From the NCBI RefSeq assembly GCF_027943255.1, contig NC_072893.1, forward strand, positions 61,040,001 to 61,104,000: a DNA stretch of 64,000 nucleotides, in the 5' to 3' direction. How positions within the stretch are numbered: position 1 is the stretch's first letter; each line of letters opens with the position of its first letter. The stretch comes from Anastrepha obliqua. Lineage: Eukaryota; Arthropoda; Insecta; Diptera; Tephritidae. The position numbers were made by a program, and so were the translations under genes. Under the pieces are notes generated by a model. That model searched no databases. It worked only from the letters and a program-made list of their open reading frames with translations, and had not been told where the DNA came from. Shown here piece after piece: positions 24,101-36,100 of this stretch.

Positions 24101-27100
24101 ATCGATATCGACAGTTCTCATGCAGGTAAAAAACACCCGATAGTTATTGTTACTAGATACTACATCCATTATACGCCATTTTTTCGCGATTACTTCCTTT
24201 TGCTGCTGCGCGGGTGCGGCCTCCACTACAGACGAAAAATATGGTCGTATTTCTTTAGAAATTTTTCTGCCACTAAATTTTGGTGTGTTTGTTTTTTTTT
24301 CTGTATTTTTCTTAAACAGTTTTAAAACGTCTCCCAATTTGATTGACACTAAAAACTACGGTTTTCTGCCGTATGCGAAGAGCAGACGATTTTTATTAGT
24401 CGGTTTACATCAAATTCGAAATTTACTTTTAATATTTAGAGTTTTTTTATTAACCCTTGAGAACTCCAGGCCCAGCTGTACCTTTAAGCAACTTCAAATA
24501 TTAAAAATAATTTTATGATTCTACTAGAGAGCTTAAATTTCGCGTTACCCTAAAACAAGCACTTTGTAATGCCCTTTGATTAGTCCAGGGTATTTGACAT
24601 TTTTAGAAAGTACACTTCAAATTTGATTTGTAATGTTGTATTGTAGAGCGGAGTCCTAGGTACAAAAGTACCAATAAACATTTTATATATATACAAACCG
24701 AGGCGCAGATGAAACCATTACGACAGCTATGTTGCTGCAGCTAGTACTGTTGAATTGCTCCAGATTCAAGTTGTTGGTCAAGTTGTGCCATGTTTTGATG
24801 AAGGCATTATATGGAAGAAGAAAGCTCGAACACATATGCGAATGCGGATACACAACATTTTCAAAGAAACTTGTAGGGCAACAAGCCGCCATTTAGTTCT
24901 ATATGATTGTCTCATAACTCCAGAAACCAATAGAAGCCTTAATAAATGGATCAAAAAACTGAATGAACATACGTTCATATATAAATTCATACCACGGGTA
25001 CAACTGTACCTAGATTTCTATTATGCGTTGCAATTTTCGGGTTTCCGCACAAGGGCTACTAAGTTTGCTCTTATTAGAAAATCAAGAATATTTTGCAACA
25101 CATCTCAGCTTAAAATTTCATATACATTGTTTTTAATTAATGCACAATTTTTATGTTGGACTCTTTTGAATATGCACCTATATTTTCGTATACTCGTATA
25201 TCCCATTAAATCTAGCATCGATTCTTTGTACGAATCTTACCTCGAATTTTTTATAGTAAAATAGTATCTATTGCCAATCCCTCCGTATTATAAATTAGAA
25301 TTATTAAGGAAAAAAAATTAAAATAATAATTTTTCACCTCACTTTAAAACCACATTCTTTGAATATTACTTTACGGCAGTTCACAATTAAGAGAAAAAGA
25401 TCTGGCATTATAATATATTTGCAATTATGTACCATAGCAATACAGCGACAAAATGTACATAAGTATGTATTTGCCAACATCGTTTGCTCTTAATTTTGAA
25501 TTGTTCTTTTATACAGTCAGTCAAAAAAGTTTTGGCACAATGTTTTTTGTTTTGCTATTCTCACAATATTTCTTATACTCATTTTTTTGTTAATCTTATA
25601 TTCCAATTCACAACAATTCCGATAGAATTCCGATTTTTTACTCTAATTTTTTCAGCTAATTTAATTCAAGTGCAGCAAAGTACAAGTTCGAAATTGTATA
25701 ATTTTTCTGTTGACGGCCTCTGCATTTTTTTTGCTTCAAGCGTTTAAGCTTAGTATGGGAGAAGATGACCTTTTTAATGTTGTGTAAAGTTTGAAACTTA
25801 TATAATAAATATAAGTTGCTTTTGTTGTAGTATGGACTATATTTTTTTACAAAATTAAAGACAAAAAAATTGGGACGAAAAACATTGAAAAAATTAAAAA
25901 AAACTCACTGTTTCAAAACATTTTTGACTCACTGTATATATGTGGAAAATTTTGCACACGCTTATAACAACTGGAAAAGATAGTTAGCTTCATTCCTGAG
26001 CACTTTTGAAACGATTTTGTTTAGTGCTTGAATTTAATATATCCAAACAATTATATTTATAACTGTATTTTAACTTATGCGACTTACCCATAAACTTTAT
26101 AAAACTACAGTATAGTTTTTGAAAAAAATAGGAACCGATCAAATCAACGATGGATGAAGCTCAGAACAACAGTACAAATATCTTCAGCAATACAGAAAAA
26201 ACCGCCGTTAAAACGTGAGGACTCTTTTTTAAAACGTTTTTCAACACGGCAAATTCCAGAAGCGCAGGTAAATTATTATCGATTGATTTCAGAGCTCAAT
26301 TTTTATTCATAAATAAATATGTATATACCTACAAACCTCATACAAATAATTGCATGTGCACCACAAAATATTATTGCGCTAAAAGCAAAATTTTTAAAAG
26401 TTTAATTTTTACAGTTATTTAGCTGCATGAGAAATATTGATATCGACAACTATGGTTTGACAGCTGGAAAAGGCAAATTGTGTTGACATTTCTGTTGAAC
26501 TCTATTGGGCATAGAGTATATTTGACACTAATTTTCTCCTACTCCTCCCACATAACATTTTTCAAGACCTCTTTGCTTGTAATTTAGTATTTCTTTAGAT
26601 TTCTTCCCACAATCACCCATAAGTGTTCCGTAGTGGTTAAAATTGGCTATTGTAGAGATGTTAGCAATAGTTTGGGAACATTATTGAGAAGGCATAACTT
26701 CTGAGCCGTGTGCTTGGGGCCGTTGTCTTATTGATAACTCAAACATCTCAGCGCCTTGTTTTAAATTTTGTTATAAAATATCTAAATAAACCAATTATCC
26801 CTTGTTGAAACAATAAACTGCAATTTTCCCACACCCACACACCATCACCCCACCACCACCATGTTTTACTGTTAGTAATCAATTTTCTTTATTCAGCGCT
26901 CTACCAGAGTTCATCCACACAATTTTTCTTCCTTTGATAACAAAAATGCAAAACTTGCCTTCAGCCGAAAAAATAACATTTTTCCTAAAACTCTGGAGGT
27001 TTGTGTATATGCTTATTTCCGAAAGCAATGCATTTTTTCCTATTTATTAGGGAAATAAATGGCTTCTTTCTAGAAACTCTTCCATGGTAGGCAAGTTTTC

Positions 27101-30100
27101 TTAAGACTCTTCTGGCAGTTGAAGCATTAATATATTTTTGAAACTCATTCCTTATTTCATCTTTCACTTTTGAAGCAGTTATCTCTGTATCTTTCTTCAA
27201 AAGCCCTCAGCTTTTCTTTTTCTGTTAATTTACAGGGACATCCTGCTTTCGGCCTTGAAGTTATAATATCGGTATTTTGTAGTTTTGGCCGAACGGATGC
27301 CCACGCAATGGCTGTTGTTCTTCCTATTTGTAGATAGTTTCGGCCTTCTTTTCGCGATTTTATTATGATTTTCCTCTAACTAATGTCAATTTCTTTTTTT
27401 CGTATTGCTTCCATTGTGAGGCTCCGTACAAAATTCTATAGAAACCCGATAAGCTAACAACTTATTAAATATTTTACTTGCCACGAAATCGTTCTAACAA
27501 CAAAACTCATACAGGTATATGTATATTACCGAAAAGAAGTACCATTACGATGATGATGAACTACATAGTATTTGTACTGATCTTATTGTCAGAACTTCTT
27601 TGAAAAATATTACTTGAAAAAGCAAGAGCGTAGAATTACGTATGACATATAGTGTATGTGTACACAACGTAAATATGTATTAACCCATTATGTACTAGCG
27701 TTGCCATATGGCAACACTGTAGGTTGAATTTACAGTTATCCAAAACAGCAAAAACCAGCCACCTTAGATTGTTTAAGTTATTATATTCGTGTAACGGAAA
27801 GCTTTCACCATTGACGAAGCGATTTTGTTTCTATTTTTTCCTTAAATTCGGCGAGTAAGTCTATGGTTTTTCTAGTGCATTTTGTGAATCGCGAAAAAAT
27901 GTCGCATCGGAAAAGGTAAGTTGAAATATTTTTCATAAATGTACATATATTTTTTTGGTTGTAAATATTTTAGTATTATGAATGTATAAATATTCTAAAG
28001 CAACAACAATTTCTTGTGAACTAATTTCTAATTTTCTGTTGTCGAGGTTATTTCTCAGCGTTGCCAAATGGCAACGCTAGTCCATATGATGTACAACTAT
28101 TCTAAATAATAACTTTTTTGTGTTAGCTTGAAATTGCATGAGATAGAAGATGAATTGGAACAATGGGATGATGCTCAGGATGTTTACATTGAGCCACCGG
28201 AGGTTGCAGAATACACCGACGAGGATTCAGCGGATGAGGATTCTGGTGGATTCATTGACAACTTGACTGGAAGACAACTCTTGGCTACTGCTGAAATCGT
28301 CACGCGGAGAACGTCTTTTGAGGAAACCGAAGATGAGGTTACAGCTCATGGTCCAGCTAAAAAGCGTAAAGTCAGCTATAAATGGAAGAAAGCTGACTTG
28401 CCAGATTTACCCTCCACCGAATTCGAAACGACAATTTCTCAGGACTACGAAGGCAAGACTTGTACGGATATGTTTGAATTATTTTTTGATGAGGGCGTTT
28501 GTCAGTTTCTAATTGACCAGACCACTAAGTACGCATTATTTTTGAACTGCCCAGATCCCCGTATAAACATAGCGGAACTTAAATGTTTTTTTGCCATTTT
28601 GATTGTCTCGGGTTATAACAAGTTACCAAGTAAAAAATCGTACTGGGAAACTGGCGATGATATGCGAAATTCTTTGGTATCTAATGCTATGCGGCGAGAT
28701 AAGTTTATACAAATCATGCGATTTGTTCATGCGAGTGATAATACTCAATTGAACAAGAACGATAGAATGAGTAAATTACGACCGTTGATGAACGTTTTAA
28801 AAAATAAGTTTCTTGAGCACATTCCAATCGAACAAGATCTAAACTACGACGAAAGCATGATTGAATATTACGGAAGACATGGATGTAAGCAATGTATTCG
28901 GAATAAGCCTATTCGTTTCGGATATAAAGCTTGGTGCCTAAATTCTGTCAGTGGATATTTAGCTAATTTTGAGGTGTATCAAGGTTCGATTCCAGGCTCT
29001 AATTTGGAACATGAGCAGAAATTCGGTAAAGCGACAGCTCCAATGCTAACTATGATAAACGAGTTACCTCTAGCTATGCGGACACAAAAGCTGCGGTTTT
29101 ATTTTGATAATCTTTTCACAGGTATTCCACTATTGATGCACTTGAAAAAGATGGGTTATGGTGGTACTGGTACTCTTCGCCAAAACCGATTACCTAAAGA
29201 ATGTCCGATTGCTAAAGTTGAAACCATGAAGAAGAGAGAAAGAGGTTCGTATGAATATGCTAGTCAAGGCGACGTCGTTGTAGCCCGCTGGATGGATAAC
29301 TCTGTTGTGACAGTCGCCTCCACCGATCATAAAGTACACCCGCTTGGTACAGCATCTCGATACTCGAAGGCTTGTAAACAGAAAATCAAAATTCCTCGAC
29401 CCCATCTTATTGGTGCTTACAATCAATCAATGGGAGGCACAGATCTCATGGATGCTCACATAAATAATTACAGGATTGGTATTCGAAGCAAGAAATGGTG
29501 GTGGCCTATCTTTACTTGGCTTATTGATGTTTCAGTAAACAATTCATGGATTTTGATGCGCAAATCCGGTAGGAATATTTCTCAGTTAGATTTCCGTCGT
29601 GAAATTGCTCAAACATATTTGAAAAAGTACGCGAATCCTCCAAAAGCGGGCGGCAGACCATCAACCTCTCAGTTTGGAGGAAGGATACTGGAAGGAGTTA
29701 GGTTTGACGGATTACATCATTATCCCCGGTCTGTTGACAAGAAACGAAGGTGTGCTGGTGAAAATTGTCAAACTATAGGCAGGGTCACATGTTCAAAGTG
29801 TAATGTAGGATTGTGTCTCAAGTGTTTTGAAAAATTTCATACGAAATACTAATTATAATAAAAATAATGTATAACTCTATGAACTATGAATAACTCTACT
29901 ACAAGATAAGAATAGTTAAACTATAATAAATACTTGTTTTCTTAACACAAATTAAGTTTTATTTCATTCAAAATAATTCATCAAAAATTTTGATTTAAGT
30001 ACTCGTATGTGCCTTGCGTTGCCATATGGCAACAGTCTAAAACTCAAGAATTATAAAAAAATTTTATATTTTTTTTTCATAATATATTTATTTAGACATC

Positions 30101-33100
30101 ATTTAGTATATCCATGAAAATACTATTAAATATAACGTGTTTTGAAACTCCGTCCCTAATGGGTTAATGTTTTCTGATATTTTTCTATAATACTTTAAAA
30201 TTGACAAAATGGAAAATTTATAATTTTATCTTTTTTTTTTTAAATAGCTTCGTTGAGTCGAGTTGATTAAGAATTTAATGGTGGTTGGTACTTTTTCAGG
30301 CAGGATTCTACAGACATCCTCAATGGGATTTTAATCTGGACTTATTGGTGGCCATTGCAACAGTGGCGTATTTCTTGATTGAAAAAGCCCTGTTATACGC
30401 TTTGCACAGAGTATCGGTGCCGGCTGATAAATGCAGTTATCGCCATAAAGTTGGTCGACAAATTCTATTAGTTCCATGTCTAATAAATTTACTTACATTT
30501 CAAGTTTCATTTTTGTTGTTATTAGACATACCGGATCTTCCCTTCATAGCAATTGTCTGTCTAAATTGAATTTGTGCTTCTTGCAAAAATATCATTTTCA
30601 TTAAATTTTTGGATCACTTTCACGTGTTGATCAACTGACTATCGCTCTGTGACTAAGTTGGCCAAAACCTGTAGTGCCCATTGTCTCACCAAGAAATTTT
30701 AGATATCCCAAATAATTGCTGCCAAGGGTCTACACCACTCTTGAATCACCCTATATGTATAACTCGAGGATTTTCGTGAAATATTTTTACTAGTCTATTT
30801 CTTGCAATGAAAATTTTAATTTTACCTCTTATTTGTCCACTAGTCATTCTTTAGCCACTGCAAGATGACGGATTCTCGGTTTACAACGAGCACCATTGTT
30901 GGCTTTCCAATCACTCCGTTTATGTAGTTGCACGATTACTATTAAGATATTTTAGGAAATTTGCTATAGTGGTCCTATGATGATTGAGTTTCTAGCTCGT
31001 TTTCTTTCCCTAATTTGATCTACTTTTTCGTTCATTCGCAGTATGTAAATCTTTGGCCATGTTGAGGGAATCTCTTTTCTTGAGACATTTTAAAAACCCG
31101 AGGAAAATAAATTTACTTCAATGGTTATAAAAAGTTACCGGCGCGATATTTGCAGTATTTCGACCGGCAAATTGGCAGCTTCAAGGGGAAAGAGAGAGAA
31201 AAAAAGAAGAGAAACTGGAAGATTCAACAGTGAATATGTTGACTTGAATTTTTCCATTATAGCACGCGCACCCCTGTCTGGAGGGGCGACTGTTAAGGGG
31301 GCAGTTCCTCCAGCTCTCAAACAGTGGCTCCTTTAATCCTCTGAAACCAACCAGACAAAATTTTTTCATTAAAATAAGTTATTCCGCTTTGCATTTACAT
31401 ATTTTTAACAAAAACAAAAAAATGAAAATTTGAAGTGAAAACAATTACACTGCGGAAGAAAACGCATTAGGAGAAAAATGATGCGATTAAAGTTTTCGTT
31501 CTTACTCATTTTTTGTTCGACCGCATCACTTCATTGATCTTATAGGGACTTTTTAGACTTTCCATTAAGCTTAAAACATTGAAAATATATTATTTAGATT
31601 GTAAATGAATTTTTAAAGCAAAAACAAAAAAAAGGGAAAATTTTAAAGGGCTGGAGGAGTCCTCATATTGGAGTAAATCTTAAAGTTCCACCCATGGCTC
31701 GAAATTTCGGCAACAATTCTCAATAGACTCCAAACTTTGCTCGTTGGTGTAAAAATGTGAAGTTTAAATGCCTTTTGATATTACCAGATAATAAAAAAAG
31801 TTAAGGATGTCTTTGTATTTAAATACCAAATTGCTAAGATTCTATCGAAAAGCTCGTATGTAAGAACTTTCAAATTTTTAAAATTGCATTAATTGCTTAT
31901 ACATTTTATTTAAGTCAAATTTTAAATATATATTTAAAAATATGTATACTTTTTCCTTACTTTAAGGAAACGGTTGAGGACACTGGATCAGAGAGTGCAT
32001 CTGGTGGAACTGACAAAAGTGTAAAGCGTCGGCGGCGATTTCTACACAAGCGACGGTCTGTTGTCAATCCTGATGAAAACTTTTATTTCTATTGGCTAAT
32101 GATACTTACGGTATCCGTTTTGTATAATTTATGGGCTCTAATTGTACGGCAAAGCTTTCCCGAACTACAGGTAATACAACAACTTAGAGAAAAAATCTTT
32201 CGAACTTGTTTTGCGAATAGTAGTTCCACACAATTTCAAATGCCATGTGTCATATATCATTTTCTTTATGTTTCCATATACATATGTATGTACGAGTACT
32301 TACTACTGATAAAGTTTCCATATCACCGTATATAAGTACTTGTGGGCTTTAACTGGATTTTAATCATAAGCACAATATTTCTATTTTCAGCAAGCTGTTC
32401 CTATATTTTGGTTCGTTTGTGATACGCTCACGGATGTTGTCTTCATATTCGATATCGTCGTTCAGCTACGTACAGGATATCTGGAACAAGGATTGATGGT
32501 CTATGATGATAAAAAATTGGCACTTCACTATATTCATTCCACAGATTTTGTTTTCGATATGATCTCGTTAGTTCCTTTGGATTTGATACAACTGAAAATT
32601 GGTTCACAACCTCTTTTACGATTTTCACGATTTTTTAAGGTAACTGCTTTCAGTATTTAATTTTCAATTTTGCTTAATATAATTCTTTTTCTTTTTTTTT
32701 CTGTAGGTATATCGATGCGTCAAATTCTATTACATTGTTGAAAGTAGAACTGTTTGGCCAAATTTGTGGCGCGTAATAAACTTAATACACATTCTTCTAA
32801 TTTTGGCGCATTGGTTCGGTTGTTTTTATTACCTATTATCGGAAGCCGAAGGATTTCAGGTTGGACGACAAGCTAAAGAGACATAGAATTGTCAAGTAAT
32901 ATTTAAAAATAAATATATTTCTTTTATCAAGGGTGACTGGGTATATCCCTACAGACCAGGCGATTATGCTACATTGACGAGGAAATACCTTGGGAGCCTT
33001 TATTGGTCAACGCTCACTTTAACTACAATCGGAGATCTACCTACACCTGAAACAAATGCAGAGTAAGTAGAGTTTGATATTTTTTGTAAGACTCAAATAG

Positions 33101-36100
33101 TTTTTGTATGTGTGGCAGAACTACACTTAACGGTATTTCTCAAAATATAATTTATCGACCATGGCAATCCACACTTAAGTGCAAGTGGAAAGTGTCATAG
33201 CAAAAATATACCTTTTGTGTTTGTATTGCCATGGTAATTTGGGAATCTCAGGATTTTGAGATATTTTAAATATAATATAATTTTGGCATCCCAGAACTTG
33301 TTCTCCTAGGATACAATTTTTTTAAATTCAATAAAAACTTAATGAGGTTTTTGCTTTTTTTATAAAAATGAGAAGCTTACCATATTAAAAAATTGTTGGT
33401 GGAATCTGAAAATAAATATTTATTTACATACATATGTGAATAAAGATACTGATATTTTTAATTGAATGTGCTCATTTTCAAAAAGTAGCCTAAAAAGGTA
33501 AAATATTACAATATGTCGGTTGTTTTTTTAGCTGCATTAGAAGTATCGATATCGATACCTATGGTTTGAGTGGAAAACCGTGTTTACATTTCTGTTCAGT
33601 AAGATCGGGCAAGCCATTATACATTTTTTAACGCCAGAAAAACGCTTCTAATTGTGGAAATTTCCTTTGAAAAAAAAAAATCTGTTCGAGAAGTTCATAG
33701 AGCACTGGCGGCATAATCGGTCCTTATTTCTTTCGAAATGAGGAAGGAGCTGCCTTTGCAGTGAATGGCTATCGAGCCATACTGATTGAATTTTTGCTTC
33801 CAAAAATTAATCAGCTAAACATCTACGTCATTTGGTTCCATCAAGGTGGCGCAATTTGCCTCACAGCACGCTTAGCAATCGATTTATTCAATATTCAATG
33901 GACCGTGTAACTCGTAGCCCCGGCAGACATATTCCGGATATCATATTCAAGATATTAATGCCATGAAATCAGCTACCAGATTATAATAAAATAATCATTC
34001 CAACAATATTAATGTTTGGTATTATCATTTTAAATTTTCGAGCTCCTAAAAAACAGCTGATTCAAATAATTTATACCAAGGATTTAATATAGAATGATAA
34101 ATAAATATGCCACTATACGCTTCTGAATACATTTACATTTTTTTTAAGTTATACGTTTAGATGAAGTAATCATCAAAATGTTAGAAATGAGAATTTTTCA
34201 AGAATGCCGAATTATTTTTTTAACCGAAGTCTATTATTAATTTTTTGTATATTATATAAAATAATAAACTGTATATATCGAGTTACACGTATGTAATTTA
34301 CTGAATTTACGTTTATAAAATGTATTTCTTTTACTTTATCGTAAGACCAAATTTTTCAGTGGACGGCCCAAGGTCTATACCAAGACGTGGTATAAGATCT
34401 AGATTACTACAATTCGGTTCTAATTATGGGTATGATTTCCCTTTCATTCAAATTATACTTTCGTAGTCTACATACATATGTATAAAAATACATATATGCG
34501 AGGTCACAATCGTTCACTATACTTATACATCAGGGACGTACCTGTTGACCAATAATCTGTATAGGGTGCAACCGTTCGCTTATTTAGCTCTCCCTAAAAT
34601 AACCTTTCAAATCAAGTAAGAAATTCAATGGGCATCTGGTGGAAAATAAAGCATGGCGAAACGTAATAGGTGCATAAATAAAAACAAATAAAATCCGTCT
34701 CTGAAGCGCAAAAACATACTTTGTAGTCGCAAAGGTACGGACAACTCTTAAAAGCGCTCAAAGCTATGCCAACTTGAAATTTCTATACATTGCTGCCAAG
34801 TTTATACCCGTTTGTTGTCAAGCATTTCATCATAACACTCAATATGTCATCGCCAAGATTTGGAAAATTGGTAGAATTTTCTCTTTCTTCAAATAAAGGG
34901 GGTAATAGTACAGGCCAATCTTCTTCATCTTTATAGAGGCCAAAAATGTGGAAGTAATATTCTCCGCAAACCTGAGTAAGCGCCTAGCATTGGCGGCATA
35001 GCTTACCATTAACGGTGACTCAAAAATATGTACCACAACTGCACTTAAAGCTGTCGACCCTGCGTAGCGATGTGGTGATCCTACTGATAATATAATCTTG
35101 GTAGATCGATACTTTGTTTTCGATATAAGTTATATCAGTATTCGATACTTTTGTGGCGATATTCTGAAACTCGTATGGGTATTTCCTATCGATACTGCTC
35201 AAAGGTCTGCCTGGTGATTATTCGTGATATAGTTTTTGTTCTTCCGATACCAATTCCAATATTTGCGTACGCCGTGTTGTATTGTATCTCAATCTATTCC
35301 AACACTTCAAACGCTAATTAAAGCCTAACCACATTTATTTGTTTTTCTTCTGTGGATCCCGACTGCTTATGGGATTGCTCAAATCGCTGAAGATACCACT
35401 TTTGACCGAAATGGTACCGTCAAAAAGTAAATATGTAATGATATAAAATAATATGAAAAGTAGTGGTGTGTGGATCTTTCTTGGCATTTTTTCTGTATTA
35501 TTTATTACATACTGTAATAGCTAAAGCCGTAGGCGAATGGGTTGGTGCGTGACTCTCATTCGGAATTCGGAGAGAACGTGGGTTCGAATCTCGGTGAAAC
35601 ACCAAAATGAAGAAACATTTTTTTCTAATAGCGGACGCCACCTCTGAGTGTATTTTTGCATAAAAAAGCTCCTCATAAAAAAATATTTGACGTTCGGAGT
35701 CGGCTTGAATCTGTAGGTCCCTCCATTTGTGGAACAACATCTAGAAGCACACGATAAATAGGAGGAGGAGCTCGGCCAAACACCCAGAAAGGGTGTCCGC
35801 GCCAATTATATATATATACATTGATACCAAAAATATAATATTTGTAATCGAAAATGGTTTTATTGTTTTCCAAAAGACTACTATTCTCCTTATCTGTTAC
35901 CACCAGCTAGTACTGCATCGAATACTTTCGTCGCCATAAAGTTCATACAACTCATTTACCAACGATTGTCGCCGTCACCAACGAGGAAAGGTCCAACAAT
36001 TTGCCGCAGCATTTTTCCCTCAAACCCTCCAACGGACGCTTCATCGGATATTGCCATTGTCTGCGTCATACGTTAGGACGGACATGATGATAGCCTTTAG

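Larger units (their letters stand above)
27684..30163 (+). mobile_element. Complete piggyBac-family transposon
   Basis: A 2,480-bp element bounded by TTAA at 27680-27683 and 30164-30167. Its tips are inverted (CCCATTA on the left, TAATGGG on the right), the expected piggyBac ends. A 16-bp palindrome, GTTGCCATATGGCAAC, lies near each end, at 27700-27715 and 30018-30033, asymmetrically placed as internal repeats are in known piggyBac elements. Inside is a transposase gene without stops. It sits in the CNG intron between coding exons 2 and 3, in the same direction as the host gene. Matching tips, intact target duplication and an open reading frame suggest recent insertion. Confidence 0.92.

Noticed and set aside
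24755..25264. 169-codon open frame
   Set aside because: No domain, no conserved-looking blocks and no splice context; it lies in a CNG intron in AT-rich DNA.
26600..30575. A single Tc1 split in two by the piggyBac element
   Set aside because: The left and right Tc1 pieces overlap in the protein region they cover, so they are two different copies.
34839..35202. Minus-strand frames as part of a retroelement
   Set aside because: Composition is suggestive, but no polymerase, protease or gag motif can be seen.
35521..35600. tRNA gene (A and B box present)
   Set aside because: The head has box-like promoter words but the rest does not fold as a mature tRNA and the same head is repeated in other SINE copies; it is part of the SINE.
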